DNA of 64,000 nt from Impatiens glandulifera (GCF_907164915.1 NC_061868.1:26283819-26347818); one strand, 5' to 3'; counted from the stretch's first letter, positions 44,480 to 56,610 are shown. Notes: a model not told the origin generated them from the letters alone. Numbers and translations are program-made.

Positions 44480-45762
44480 ATGGCATCGACAAGATCAACC
44501 AGAGATGTGGCAACAATGAAAATTGGAAGAGAATGGAATGTGACGCTCTCTTATCTATTACTCACGAAGAGTAACTACTCGGTGTGGGCATTGAAGATAC
44601 GTGTAAACTTACAAGCACAAGAAGTGTGGGAAACCGTGATGCTCGACAATGTCGACGAATGGATGGATAGAATGGCTCTCGCTTCCATGTATCAAGCACT
44701 CCATGAGAACGTTCTTCTCATGGTGGGTGAGAATTATTCTGCCAAGCTATCGTGGGAGACGCTAAAGATAATGCATGTTAGAGTGGAGAGAGTCAAGGAG
44801 GCAAAAGTGAAAACCTTGAAGACACAATTCGAGGCGATTCGCATGAAGAATGGGGAATCAGTGAATGATTTAGAAATGAAATTGACATCCATTGTGACTG
44901 GTATTAGCTCGTTGGGAGAGAGGGTGGAGGAGATCTATGTCGTCAAGAAGTTCCTTAGAGCCTTATCACAAATATACATGCAGATCGTTACAACGATCGA
45001 GTAATTTGGTGACCACAAGAATATGATTGTCGAGGTGATCGTCATTCGTCCTAAAGTCCACGAGAACAGACTTCACTGCTATGAAGACCAAGAGAAGGAG
45101 CACCTATTACTCAGGCTTGATGAATGAATGTCACGATTGAAGAAAAATGAAGAAGCCAAATTTTCTTCTAGAGCGGAAAGTCGCAGCGGCAATGGTGGAG
45201 ATAACCGAGGTCATGCAAAAGGGCAAGGTCAAGGGAGTGATCGTACAGAAAGCTCACCTCGACGAGAAGAAACCAAGTCCCGTAAAGACAAGAGCATAGG
45301 TAAGTGTTACGCTTGTCAATAGTACAAACACTACACGTATGAGTTCCCTAACAAAAGGTCTGACGATGAGGCAAATCTCACTAGCTTCTATGACGAGGAG
45401 TCAACATTAATGTTTGTTTTTGTAGTGACGAAATCTTTTTCCGGAGATGATGATGCAAACCTTACTAACTTCTATGATGAGGAGCTAGTATTAATGTTTG
45501 CTGAGAGAGACGAGAAGAAAAACCTTGAAGAGTTCATTCAAGAACCGTCCAAGGAAGAACCAAATGTGGTGTTTTTCAATGAAGAGAAATTCATGGAGAA
45601 ACTCCTCGCAAGTGACGATGAGTGTAATCACATTGATGTGTGGTACCTTGATAATGGAGCAAGCAACCATATGAAGGGCCATCGAGAGAAGCTCTATGAG
45701 CTCGACGAGAAAATTACTAAAAATGCAAAGTTCAAAGACGGAAGCAAGGCGCACAAGTTTTT
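44480..45762 (+). pseudogene. Copia gag-protease remnant
   Basis: The start MASTRSTRDVATMKIGREWN is 14 bases after the PBS. A UBN2-type gag domain follows (LTKSNYSVWALKIRVNLQ, WETLKIMHV, LTSIVTGISSLGERV). TAA at 45002 and further stops interrupt it. The zinc knuckle is broken: CYACQ-stop-YKHYTYEF lost its last cysteine. The protease site reads VWYLDNGASNHMKG, with Asn where Thr or Ser is usual. Between 45364 and 45500 a segment of about 78-84 bp is tandemly duplicated (DEANLTSFYDEE and DDANLTNFYDEE). Confidence 0.8.
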
Positions 45763-47262
45763 TAATCCAGCTTACAGAGAAATCTATATAAGTAGAGATG
45801 CCGTATTCGAGGAGAAGAAGAAGTGGGACTGGTGCAAAGACAACAACAAGCTCGTAAAAAATTCCGTCGAGTTTGGAATCCTACAAGATGTCTATGTGGA
45901 GACACCACTAGTAAAGATGGATCTTGATGCATTGATGTTGCTCACCACCGACGAGCCAACAACATATCACGAGGCGGTAGTAGAAGTGTCGTGGAATGAG
46001 TCTATGAACAAAGAGCTCGAGTCTATCAGGAAGAATAAGACATGAGAGCTCACCGACTTAACACATGGTTACAAGACCATCGGGTTAAAGTGGGTTTTAA
46101 TTTGAAAAAAGATAGCAAAGACAACATCCTCAAGCACAAAGCGATATTGGTAGCAAAAAGCTACGTGTAGAAGTCAAACGATGATTTTGAGTACTTTGCA
46201 CTAGTGTCGAAACTTGACACAGTCAGGCTAATTCTTGCCACCGCAGGTCACCGTGGATGGGAGATTCACCACTTGGATGTTAAATCAGCATTTTTCAATA
46301 GTGACATCGAAGAAAAAGTTTATGTCACTCAACCTGAAGGTTTCATCACCAAGAATAAAGAGCACAGGGTTTACAAGTTATATAAGGATCTCTACGGACT
46401 ACGTCAAGCACCAAGGCGAGGAACACTTGCCTCAACAAGAGAATGAGGAGTCTCGGTTTCGTGAAGTGTTCTCAAGAGCAAGTTGTGTACACATGAAACC
46501 ATGGGGAAGAAGTACTCATTGTTGACGTATACGTCGACAACTTGATTGTGATAGGATCAAGCATCAAGGGTGTTGAGGAGTTCAAAAAACAAATGATGAA
46601 GGAGTTCGAGATGAGTGATTTCGGGTTACTATCGTACTATCTTGGTATCGAGGCAGACCAAAAGAAAGATATCATCGAGGTGAAGCAGGAAGCTTATACG
46701 AAAAAGGTGTTGAACAGTTTGCAATGGAGGATTGTAACTCGAGGAAGTATCCTATGGAAAAAAATTTTGCTGCTTGAAAAGGATGTGGGAGGAAGCTTAG
46801 TGGATCTGAAGGAGTATAGGTGTATCATCAGGTGTCTTAGGTACTTGACGTACACTCGACCTGATATCTCTTATGCAGTTGGCATAATTAGTCGATACAT
46901 GGAGAAACTTACCACTCTACGCCAACAATCAGTAAAACACATTCTTCGTTACGTGAAGGGAATGACGAGTTATGAGATTAAGTTAAGAATAGGACAAGAA
47001 GTTGAAGAACTCGTTGGTTTTATTGACAACGACCAAGTCGGTGACACAAACGACATAAAAAGTACTTGAGGAATAGTGTTTTATCTCAACGGGAATCTAA
47101 TCACTTGCCAATCTCAGAAGCAACGAACTATTGTTTTATCTTCATGTGAGGCGGAGTTTATGGTAGCTACTACAGCGTCGTGCCAAGAACTTTAGCTGAG
47201 AAACTTGTTCAGCGAGGTGCTCGGATGCAGGCTGAGACCGGTAACCCTCTATGTCGACAACA
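45763..47262 (+). pseudogene. Copia integrase tail, RT and RNase H remnant
   Basis: Directly after the protease the frame jumps to YREIYISRDAVFEEKKKWDW, the end of copia integrase, so zinc-binding and catalytic integrase domains were deleted. RT follows in shifted frames: AGHRGWEIHHLDVKSAFFN, VYVTQPEGF and LYKDLYGLRQAPR, then YVDNLIVIGSS, where YVDDL is the catalytic motif and the second Asp has become Asn, then FGLLSYYLGIE, YTRPDISYAVGIISRYM and HILRYVKG. RNase H starts with LSSCEAEFMVATTASCQEL and ends at LYVDNNK. Confidence 0.85.
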
Positions 47263-47844
47263 ATAAGGTCGAGATTGAGAACCTCGCGACGGGCGCTAGA
47301 AGCCCGCGACCAAGAAGAGTATTGGCCCAACCTCCCTTGTGATCAAACGAAGAATGCTTGTGACCTGCAAGAAATAAAAAAAATCAGAAAAAAAAGATAA
47401 AAGAGAATTTTTTAGTATTTTATTTATTTTTTACATTCCATTTTTATGTACAAAAAAAATGTATAAATAAAATAATAAATACTAGCTTTAAATAATAAAA
47501 ACTATAAAAAAAAACTTTAAAAAGATACCAATTTGATATCTAATTTTTGTAGATGATATTTCTTTTAAATCATAAAATATAATAATACAACTTAAATATT
47601 TCTACATAATAAACTTAATATTTTAAAATGGAATGATAGGTTAGAGAAATTAGGGAAATTGGGGAATTACATGGAAAAAAATTTCTGTGGGATCATATTA
47701 TTTGTTGGAAAAGGAAATAGTTCAAAGAGAAAAAAGAGTTTTTTTTAATTAATCAAATTGCATAGTTCCTTTTTACAATTCTTCTATTTATCATTTCTCA
47801 TATTTTAGTTTGAAAATTTTAGCTTATTTTTATTTATAATATAT

Positions 47845-48203
47845 GTATAAATATAAATATATAAATATATAAATATATAAATATATAAATATATAAATAT
47901 ATAAATATATAAATATATAAATATATAAATATATAAATATATAAATATATAAATATATAAATATATAAATATATAAATATATAAATATATAAATATATAA
48001 ATATATAAATATATAAATATATAAATATATAAATATATAAATATATAAATATATAAATATATAAATATATAAATATATAAATATATAAATATATAAATAT
48101 ATAAATATATAAATATATAAATATATAAATATATAAATATATAAATATATAAATATATAAATATATAAATATATAAATATATAAATATATAAATATATAA
48201 ATG
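47845..48203. repeat. (ATAAATAT)n array 1
   Basis: About 45 almost perfect copies of an 8-bp unit. All frames over it are open on the minus strand because the repeat has no stop in that orientation. Confidence 0.95.
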
Positions 48204-48744
48204 ATGACATTTCTTGGACCCATATGAGATATTTTAAAGATAAAATAGTCGAATAATATAGAATTATTAGGAAATTTGACAAAATGACCCTAAAAGAAGG
48301 GTTAAATGCACTGGTGACCAACGCATAAATTAAATTTCGGTGGTGACCACTTAAAAAAATTTTGACGAAAATATTCCTTTCGCGTAACGCAAAGGGGAGA
48401 ATCGTCACGCGAAGGGAAATAATGTGAAAATTCCATAATTTGATATCTAATTTTTGTAAATGATATTTCTTTTAAATCATAAAATATAATAATACAACTT
48501 AAATATTTCTACATAATAAACTTAATATTTTAAAATGGAATGATAGGTTAGAGAAATTGGGGAATTACATTGAAAAAAAATTCTGTGGGATCATATTATT
48601 AGTTGGAAAAGGAAATAGTTCAAAGAGAAAAAAGAGTTTTTTTTAATCAATCAAATTGCATAATTCCTTTTTACAATTCTTCTATTTATCATTTCTCATA
48701 TTTTAGTTTGAAAATTTTAGCTTATTTTTATTTATAATATATGT

Positions 48745-49043
48745 ATAAATATATATATATAAATATATAAATATATAAATATATAAATATATAAATATAT
48801 AAATATATAAATATATAAATATATAAATATATAAATATATAAATATATAAATATATAAATATATAAATATATAAATATATAAATATATAAATATATAAAT
48901 ATATAAATATATAAATATATAAATATATAAATATATACATATATAAATATATAAATATATAAATATATAAATATATAAATATATAAATATATAAATATAT
49001 AAATATATAAATATATAAATATATAAATATATAAATATATAAA
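48745..49043. repeat. (ATAAATAT)n array 2
   Basis: Second copy of the 8-bp array within unit 2, about 37 units, with one variant unit (ATACATAT) near 48936. Shorter than array 1. Confidence 0.95.
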
Positions 49044-49191
49044 TGATGACATTTCTTGGACCCATATGAGATATTTTAAAAATAAAATAGTCGGTGGTAA
49101 CCACTTAAAAATATTTTGACGAAAATATTCCTTTCGCGTAACGCAAAGGGGAGAATCGTCACGCGAAGGGAAGTAATGTGAAAATTCCATA

Positions 49192-49295
49192 GTAATCGTC
49201 CCTTCGTGTGACGATCCTACACTTTGCGTGACGATCCTACCCCATCGTGTGACAATTCTTCCCTTCGTGTGATGATCCTGCCCTTCGCGTAAGAC
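49192..49295. repeat. Short tandem repeat TTCGTGTGACGATCC
   Basis: About five imperfect copies of a 20-23-bp unit (TTCGTGTGACGATCCTAC and variants) inside the MITE. Complementary TCGTCACGCGAAGGG phrases at 48395-48418 and 49155-49170 could pair with them as a stem. Confidence 0.75.
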
Positions 49296-50520
49296 GAGAG
49301 TAACGCTGACCACTAGCACATTTAAGGCTATTTTTAGGGTCATTCTATCAAATTTCCCGAATTATTTTGTGTTATTATGCCTGAAATTTTGATTCATAGA
49401 ATATGCAAGCTAAAAAATTGAATAAGATTTATATTAGAACTTGGCACACTTTTATTATTTATTTTTTAATTTATTCCAAAGAAACTAAACATAAAATTTT
49501 AAAAAATTATACTCATTTAAAAGTAAATTTTTTCTAATATAATAGAAATAAAAATATTTTATATTTATTAATATTATTTCAAATGGTTTAAAACAATTAA
49601 AAAAAATAAAAATTACATGAAACTAATTATAACCTCATCCCCATGGTGTTAATGATATGAAAATATTTTTCAGATGGTACCCATCCAAGCCAACTAGTCA
49701 TCTATTTCTTCATTTTTTTTAATTTAATAGAGAAAAAATGAATGATAGTTATAATTAGGAGAAAATAATGATTATTTTTAATAAAAAACTTAAAACGTAT
49801 TGATATATATAAATAAAATAAAAAAACAATAATTTAAAATATATGATATTTTAGTATTTTCGTTAATAAAATAAGCGATATAATGATTATTAAGTGATTA
49901 ATTAAAAATTAATTTTATATGAATTTTTAAAATAACCCAGAAACAGGCCATGTTATGTGAGTGACTATTAGTATGCATATTTTTATTTAGTCATAAATTC
50001 AATTACAATGAAATTTGTATAACATAATAAAATAATTATTTGCATCTTATATAAATTAATTATATTTTATATCATATTAAATTAAAAAATAAAAAAAAAT
50101 CAAAAGTCTTGCTCCTTACTAATTTATACAATGTATAGAAGATTTAGAAGATATGGGCAATCTTACTTTTCACTTTAAATAGATTATGTAATCTTGGTAT
50201 ATATTAATTTATATTAAAAAATAATAATGTTATTTATTATATCACATAAAAGACTTTGTAAAACCAATAAAAATATAATATTTAATATTTGAAATATTTC
50301 AAACATATACATAAAAAAAATTAATTGTGAATTATTTCATCAAATAATATATACCTAAATTGTAATACCCAAATAAATGAATTTCTACTATAAATATATC
50401 TAATTATTATTTGAAAGATTTACTATTACTATAAAAGCATAATTATTAATTAATAAGACACAATTAATCCAAAATCAGTATTTTAAATAAAATTTTGTTA
50501 TAATTACATAAATTAAGTAT

Positions 50521-51825
50521 TTTAATTTTGTTATAACTTATATTCAAGTATTTTTGGTACATACTCTTGCTTTAACAATGATTTTGAAATTATTTGAAAA
50601 TATATAAATATGTTCTTCAAGGAAATTCCTATTCATATTAAAGAAAATAATCCATGTTAATACTGAAATATTTAAGTTGATATTTGTAAGTTGTAGTATA
50701 ATAATCAAAATTAATAAATTTAATGGGTAAATATAGTTACTGATAAATAGTTTAGGGTAATATTGATTGAAGTCATTTTGATAAATAAAACAATTATTAT
50801 TGTCAATTACATTTTTATCTTTCTTAGTTGTAATATTAATAAATAACTTAAAAAATGTTGTAGATATACATGTATAATTTAAAAGATAAATAATAATTAA
50901 CTTTCTTAGCTGTAATATTACCATCTTTTATTTTTTAATATTTTTCATCTATTAAAGGGATTCATATTTATCTTTTTCCCTTTTTTTTTATCATTAAATA
51001 TTTTATTAAAAATAATAATAGTATATAATGTGAAACCATGTTCAAAGCCTAAAATAATATGAGAGTAAAAAATAATGGTTTCAAGTAGGATGATGGTGAT
51101 GTTCTAGAATTTTGTATCAGAATCGTTATCGACATACTCCGTATCCGACTCAAATGTTTGAAACGTAAGAATAAATATGATTCATATGATGTATTGTTTT
51201 CTTTTTTTTTCTAATTAGTTTTTTATATTTTGATAGATGAGCTGAACATATTTTTTTTTAAAGAAAAAGAGAATACATCAACTCTCAATCAAATTTAGTT
51301 TTAAATATGAGAACTTACTATTTTTATTTTAATACGAATTCTCCTATAATAATTTTGTATAATTGTTTAACATTTATCTAGCTAGATTTTAGATTTATAT
51401 ATTTATACAAATTATTTTTTATTCATTTTGAAATTATTCACTTTAAATCAAAGAGGTTTTAACAATACATCAAAGTATTCTGTAATTACTGTCAATTTAT
51501 TAGTTATTATTGTGAATTGTGGTATTAACTAAAAATAGGAACAAATTTATATGATTTAATATGATAACATCAATTATTTTTATTATAAATCTAAATTACT
51601 TTTTTTTTTTTTATAAATCTCTTCTCAATTAGTTTATCTTATAAATCCGACGAGTTATCAAATTTTGATTATTTTTCCTTTATTTTGAATTAATTTAATT
51701 ACAAATGTATGTAATTAAGGAATTATATTAATTTATTTTTTTTTCAATTTATTTATCCTTTCCATTTCTAAGGAGATCTAAATGGACATTTAATTTTTAT
51801 GAGTTTTAAAATTGAAGAGAATTCG
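50521..51825. other. AT-rich intergenic DNA
   Basis: No gene or element was recognised. The minus-strand open stretch at 50544-50924 is low-complexity and has no recognisable domain. Confidence 0.55.
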
Positions 51826-53061
51826 TCGAATGTCGCCATCCGAATGATCGGGATCGATACATAATTGGAATTGATCTTGGGCTCATACTTGATCAAGTGA
51901 AATTTTGGTTCCAAAACAAAAGGACCATTCTCAAGGTACGACGTATTATAACTCTTTTTACATATACTTGTATGTTTAAAAAATAATTATTATATCTTTC
52001 TTATTTTCAGAATGATATTGATTAGCGCATCAAAATTCACAAATAAATTGTAGCATTAGCTTTATTATTTTTTATTCTTTACATAGATGCAATAGTTGTT
52101 ATCATATTTTTTATTGTTTGCTTTCCCTTTCTCTAAATTTTCTTTCCACATATTCAGGGACAAAATGAAAAGGTTCAAGGGTTTGCTCTCCGAGAAGAAA
52201 GCAATAGGTTAAAAGACATGAGTCTCTCAATGAAACGGTTGTTAAATGATAACTCGTGTCATGGTTGTAAGGTTCTTACTCCCATCGAACAAGCGCAACT
52301 TGCAAATATAAGACAACATCAAGCTGATATTTTGCAATTCAAGCAAAAGGTTTGTTTAATTACTCTACTTTTTATTTATTAACTCATTTCATTCTTAATG
52401 TATTGGTTATAAACTCTAACTTACATTTCTTAATTTATTGGGTATGTACATGTACAATTGGGGGACCAATCAGTACTATAATGCGTGTAATTGTCTTGCG
52501 ATGACGGGAATCCCTATCCCAATAATACGAGACTTGCTACCACCAATTCTTGTTTCTTCATTCGATCAAATTAGTAGTGTCTTTCTAGGGAAATCGTCAA
52601 TGGAATACATTGACGATAAAGCTATTTTGAATGCTAATGTCACTACTTATCAAGGATGTCTTTCTTGGAGTTTCTCATGTAAGTACACTATTAAACAATA
52701 TTATTTGAAAATGAAATGGTTCCCATTTAATGTTTTAATTGACAGGTAACATGGATGGAACATGTTCAAATTGAAGTCAAGGTCCTGCCATAGAAATGCT
52801 GCAGAACCACTTTGATATCCCATGGTAGGTGATATATTATCTCTCTTTTTTTCCATTTTTTTGAAAAGAAAATGTAGTAAAATTAATCTACTTACATGAT
52901 ATATTTGTATTTTAGTACTGGAAGTCATGACTCAAGAAGATAGGAAATGCATAATAAGCATAACCGACAAGATGATGAAGAGATTCTGTTCAAACATGAA
53001 CATGAAAGACATACTTGAAATGTCTCAATGCAAATATAATGAGATTTGTCTCTCTTTATGA
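51826..53061 (+). pseudogene. HD-ZIP class IV homeobox gene remnant
   Basis: Exon 1 ends at 51935 and codes the second half of a homeodomain: ECRHPNDRDR, then LGLILDQVKFWFQNKRTILK (recognition helix WFQNKR). A GT donor follows. Exon 2 (52158-52349) codes a zipper-like part, FALREESNRLKDMSLSMKRL, and GCKVLTPIEQAQLANIRQHQ. A middle open stretch (52438-52678) is not recognised. From 52746, VTWMEHVQIEVK matches the START-domain end (VTWVEHVE) of HD-ZIP IV proteins. 52918-53061 (EDRKCIISITDKMMKRFCSN) resembles their C-terminal RMTDNFC region. The N-terminal homeodomain and most of START are missing, and stops are present. Intact genes regulate epidermal cell fate. It is a gene fragment or dead copy. 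Confidence 0.75.
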
Positions 53062-53568
53062 CGAGATCAAGAAAATGTCGATCCATCAAATGGCCTGATA
53101 GTTAAATGATTATCGAATTCTTAAATAATGTTAACCTAATATCTAAGATCTAATTTATTATTCATCAATTGTGTTTTGATTCTTATTTGTTACACTTTGT
53201 AAGTAAACATAAAATTTTGTTTTTTTTAATCTATTTTATTTATTATTTTGTGTATTTTTAATTATTTGGAGATTTAAATGATTACAATATTTGTTCAAAA
53301 TAATTATTTAATTTAATTAAGTAAAAAATTTAATTAATTCGAGAAAAATGAATACAACGTTGTGCCAAATAATAATTTAATTACTTTCTCTCCTATAATT
53401 CCTAATTAATTAAAATTTTATTGTTTCACTCATTATATATTTATATATATAAATAAATTTTATATTTATATATAATATAATACATAATCTTTTTAATATA
53501 TAATCAAAATATATATATATATATATATAATTATAAATTCACTACTAATAACTAATTTTTTCCAATCC

Positions 53569-53633
<65 letters not shown>

Positions 53634-55680
53634 CTTTTATTATAAATAATTTTATTTATCTCTCCTATTATAATAAAAAAATCTTAAAATAATAATAACT
53701 TATTTATTAATTACTTTTTCTCATCTTAACTTTTTATAAATATAATTTATCTAATAATCATATATAAAGTATATTGTCTAATTAATTATTTTTATAAAAA
53801 AACATTACATAATTATTTATTTATATTTCAATATACACATATAATTATGAATTCACTAATAATAACTAATTATTTTTCTTCCAATTAATTATATATATTA
53901 TTTTTTATCACAAACAATTTTATTTTTCACTCCTATTATAATAAAAAACATCTTAAATAATAATAACTAATTTATTAATTTCTATTTCCTAATTAATTAT
54001 TTTTTTATTTTCACTCATTATATATATATATATATAAATATATATAATATATATATATATATAATATATATATAAATATATATAATATATATATATATAT
54101 TATATATTTATATATATATATATATATATTAATAATTTTATATATCTCATAATTAATTTGTTTAGCCAACGGTGGAAGTGAAAAAAAAAATAATAATAAA
54201 AGAGGAACTTTTTTTCAGTTTTGATCATAGCCAGACCATGATCAAATGATAGCCTTCTCCTATCAAAATGAGCTCAAAATTAAGTACGAGCATTAGATTT
54301 CTCTCTGAATGAGAAACCCAAATCGATGTATACAACGACTTAAGAGACGACTACTACTACGAAGAACACCGAAAAAAGACCACTGTAAAGTCCACTGCGA
54401 AGAAGATGACTACCGCGAAGAAGACGACCACCGAACTAAAATGTAATGTTATGTTGAACTTAAACTATACTGTAATGTCTGATAAAGTGAGGTGAAATAT
54501 TAGTAATATTGGTCTGTTTGGGATAAATTGCTCCCAAACATAATCATGTTCAAGACGAAATTAAAACATCCTTACTCATATATTATAACTACTACTCATA
54601 TATTATAACTACTATTTAAACAGTTAAATCCATTAACATTGATATCATTAGCGGGAGCCATATAATATTGGTCATGTTTAACATATAATTCATATATATA
54701 TACACGCTTCTCAATACAGCCAAGGAAGCTACAACAAGATAAGTTAAACTCCATCACATCTATCATGATTTTATATCAGTCTTATATACATTCTCCATTA
54801 GACAGACAAGTAAAGATACAACTATAAATGATAAGTGAATATACAAAAAGACAAGTTAATCCCATCAATCTTGGTCCCTCCTTCCACACTCATTTCCATC
54901 AGATTGCTCCCCTCCAAGACTCAATCCTTCAAGTGCATAATAGCTAAGACTGTATACCTACACCACACAAGCATAATGAGTCTAATGACTCAGCAAATAA
55001 TTAAGTATTTAAAACATGCTGAAATGTTTTGCATTTAAAAAATGTACATATGCATAAAAAAATGTTTTTTCTTTATAAAGGAAATATCAGTTTATAAACA
55101 TCAAAGACATGTTTAGAGAAATGATTTCATGGTGTCTTTATAGTTACATATTAAGCCTTATTTTGACCCTAGACCATTCACAGCTAATCCTGAAGGCAAG
55201 GAATTCGTTTGAGCCGTATTTGGCTAGGCACAATTAGGAGTCCATCCCTAAAATCCCTCGACTTGTTTGGACCATCTTTCAATTTGGGCAGAAGTAACTA
55301 GAGCTAATGTTAGAAACTAGTATTTTGGATTCAGCTGACCAGAGCTCATCCTTGTTAGCCTCCTCCCATTTCCATCATTTTTTGTTCATCAATAAGGGGT
55401 CACCATATATGCATAACTTATAAAGATTTAGGTTTAATAAATGTTGTGTATACTTTATAAATCATGATAACCCTTTCATATTTGTAAAACATGATAAACA
55501 TTATCATACTTGGGAAAAAACTTGTTTATCAATCATGCTCGTCCATAAAACCATGTTATGTCATGAAATTAGGATATTCAAACATATTTGCAGATTATAC
55601 AAAAATTACATGAAATACCTAACTGTATATGGGTTAGAAAAAAGCTTGCCTTAATTTCAAAATTGGATAAATAAATGGTC
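53062..55680. other. Intergenic AT-rich DNA
   Basis: It contains TA microsatellites (53572-53630 and 54018-54130) and an acidic-codon-like trinucleotide stretch (54330-54430, GAAGAAGA/GACCACC). No gene or element end is recognised. The right part (54640-55680) may be interior sequence of the LTR element whose 3' LTR starts at 55941. Confidence 0.45.
53572..53630. repeat. (TA)n microsatellite
   Basis: A TA run of about 55 bases in a strongly AT-rich neighbourhood. Confidence 0.95.
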
Positions 55681-55798
55681 TTTGCTAAGGCTGGATGTCC
55701 TTTCTAAGCTGTTAGATGCTTGCTTTTCCTCAAGGCTGTTAGGGTTGACGGTTCTTAAAGGATTTTGAATTGTTGGCTGTTTCTTAAAATGGTTTGTT

Positions 55799-55940
55799 GA
55801 ATTGTGATTAAGTTATGAACTCACCTAATTTTGATAATTTAGTTTAAATAATTAAAAAGAAAGAAATTATTGAATTGTGATTAAATTATGAACTCACCTG
55901 GTTTTGATAATTTAGTTTAAATAATCAAAAAGGGAGAAAT
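55799..55940 (+). repeat. Tandem duplication of the polypurine-tract region
   Basis: The roughly 70-bp sequence from GAATTGTGATTAA to GAAATTATT or GAAATTGTT occurs twice in tandem. Each copy ends in a purine run: AAAAAGAAAGAAAT in the first and AAAAAGGGAGAAAT in the second, which abuts the LTR. So two potential polypurine tracts exist. Confidence 0.8.
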
Positions 55941-56103
55941 TGTTAAATTAAGGTCTTAATGTATTTATGACAATTAACATACTTGATTTTGATGATTGAT
56001 GAAATGGTTTTGATAATGAATGGATGAAATTAAGTTTAAATATATATATATAATTATTAGTCATATCAATTATATAAATATATAAAAATAAATCAACTTC
56101 TTA

Positions 56104-56172
56104 AGTGGTGTAGTGATTAAGTGTTCATTCTATATAATAAAGATCGTGGGTTTGAACCTCACCTGGTACAAA
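56104..56172 (+). other. tRNA-like segment inside the LTR
   Basis: TGGTGTAGTGATTAAG resembles an A box and D-arm. GTGGGTTTGAACCTCAC has the T-arm stem and loop and a near-perfect B box. The anticodon arm pairs poorly, so it is more likely a tRNA-derived repeat than a tRNA gene. Confidence 0.4.
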
Positions 56173-56239
56173 TTTATAATAATTGGATTTTTATTATTTT
56201 AGGAACAGCTCATAAGACGCATGTCTTCAGGTATGGTTT

Positions 56240-56610
56240 GAAGCAAGCGCGAGCAGACGGGTTGTCTAAAGAAGTGCGCGAGCAGATAGAGTCTGAATTT
56301 CCATTAGACGGGTAGTCTAAATAAATGCGCAAGCAGACGTCGTTTAACGTCATTAGATGTGGTATGAAGATGTGCGCAAGTAGATGTCGTCTAACTTCAT
56401 AAGACTTATAGTCTAAAGAAGTGCGCGGACAGACATCTGAACTTCCATCAAACGGGTAGTCTAAAGAAGTGCGCGAGTAGACGTCGTCTAACTTCATCAG
56501 ACATGGTCTGAAAAAAGATGTCGTCTAACTTCATCAAACTTATAGTCTGAAGAATTGTGCGGGCAGACATTTCAATAAGTGAGCTGTGAAGAAAGTGCAG
56601 GCAGACATCT
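56240..56610. repeat. TTAGAC/GTCTAA block in the second LTR family
   Basis: Several units of about 60-80 bp contain GTCTAA or TTAGAC and a shared GAAGTGCGCGAGCAGAC phrase. The 17-mer TTAGACGGGTAGTCTAA at 56304-56320 is identical to one at 9010-9026 in the copia LTR. Confidence 0.8.

Larger units (their letters stand above)
44199..47262 (+). mobile_element. Ty1/copia element, 3'-truncated and internally deleted
   Basis: A short 5' LTR (44199 to about 44449), a PBS (TGGTATCAGATC, 44455-44466), gag, protease, the end of integrase, RT and part of RNase H are present. The integrase core is deleted. The element stops inside RNase H (LYVDNNK, about 47260), where the duplicated flank resumes, so the 3' LTR is missing. 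No target duplication can be defined. Confidence 0.8.
47531..49191. repeat. Tandem duplication, 907-bp and 754-bp units
   Basis: Unit 1 (47531-48437) and unit 2 (48438-49191) share the order: TTTGATATCTAATTTTTGTA start, an ATAAATAT array, ATGATGACATTTCTTGGACC, then CTTTCGCGTAACGCAAAGGG and AAAATTCCATA. Unit 2 lacks about 95 bp of the MITE end seen in unit 1 at about 48250-48345. Confidence 0.9.
48269..49358. mobile_element. MITE with terminal inverted repeats, split by the tandem duplication
   Basis: The left end AGGAAATTTGACAAAATGAC (48269) and right end GTCATTCTATCAAATTTCCC (to 49358) are inverted over about 55 bases, and the 8-mer GAATTATT flanks both (48261-48268, 49359-49366). The original MITE was about 340 bp. 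The duplication of 47531-48437 separated its halves. Its interior holds TTCGTGTGACGATCC-type short repeats. The superfamily is not clear; 8-9 bp duplications fit hAT or Mutator. Confidence 0.75.
47263..50520. other. Duplicated segment copy B, right part
   Basis: 47263-47530 aligns with about 20000-20280, and 49960-50440 with 21480-21940. Between these lie a large tandem duplication with ATAAATAT arrays and a MITE, which are specific to copy B. No gene is seen: long open frames over the arrays are repeat artefacts. Confidence 0.7.

Noticed and set aside
47830..49343. Long minus-strand open frames of Tyr/Ile/Leu/Phe repeats
   Set aside because: They are translations of the (ATAAATAT)n arrays, which have no stop codon in any frame on that strand because the period is 8. 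No non-repetitive domain is present.
52438..52749. Independent small gene of 103 codons
   Set aside because: It lies between HD-ZIP IV exon-like blocks and overlaps a likely splice donor. More likely a decayed middle exon plus intron read-through than a separate gene.
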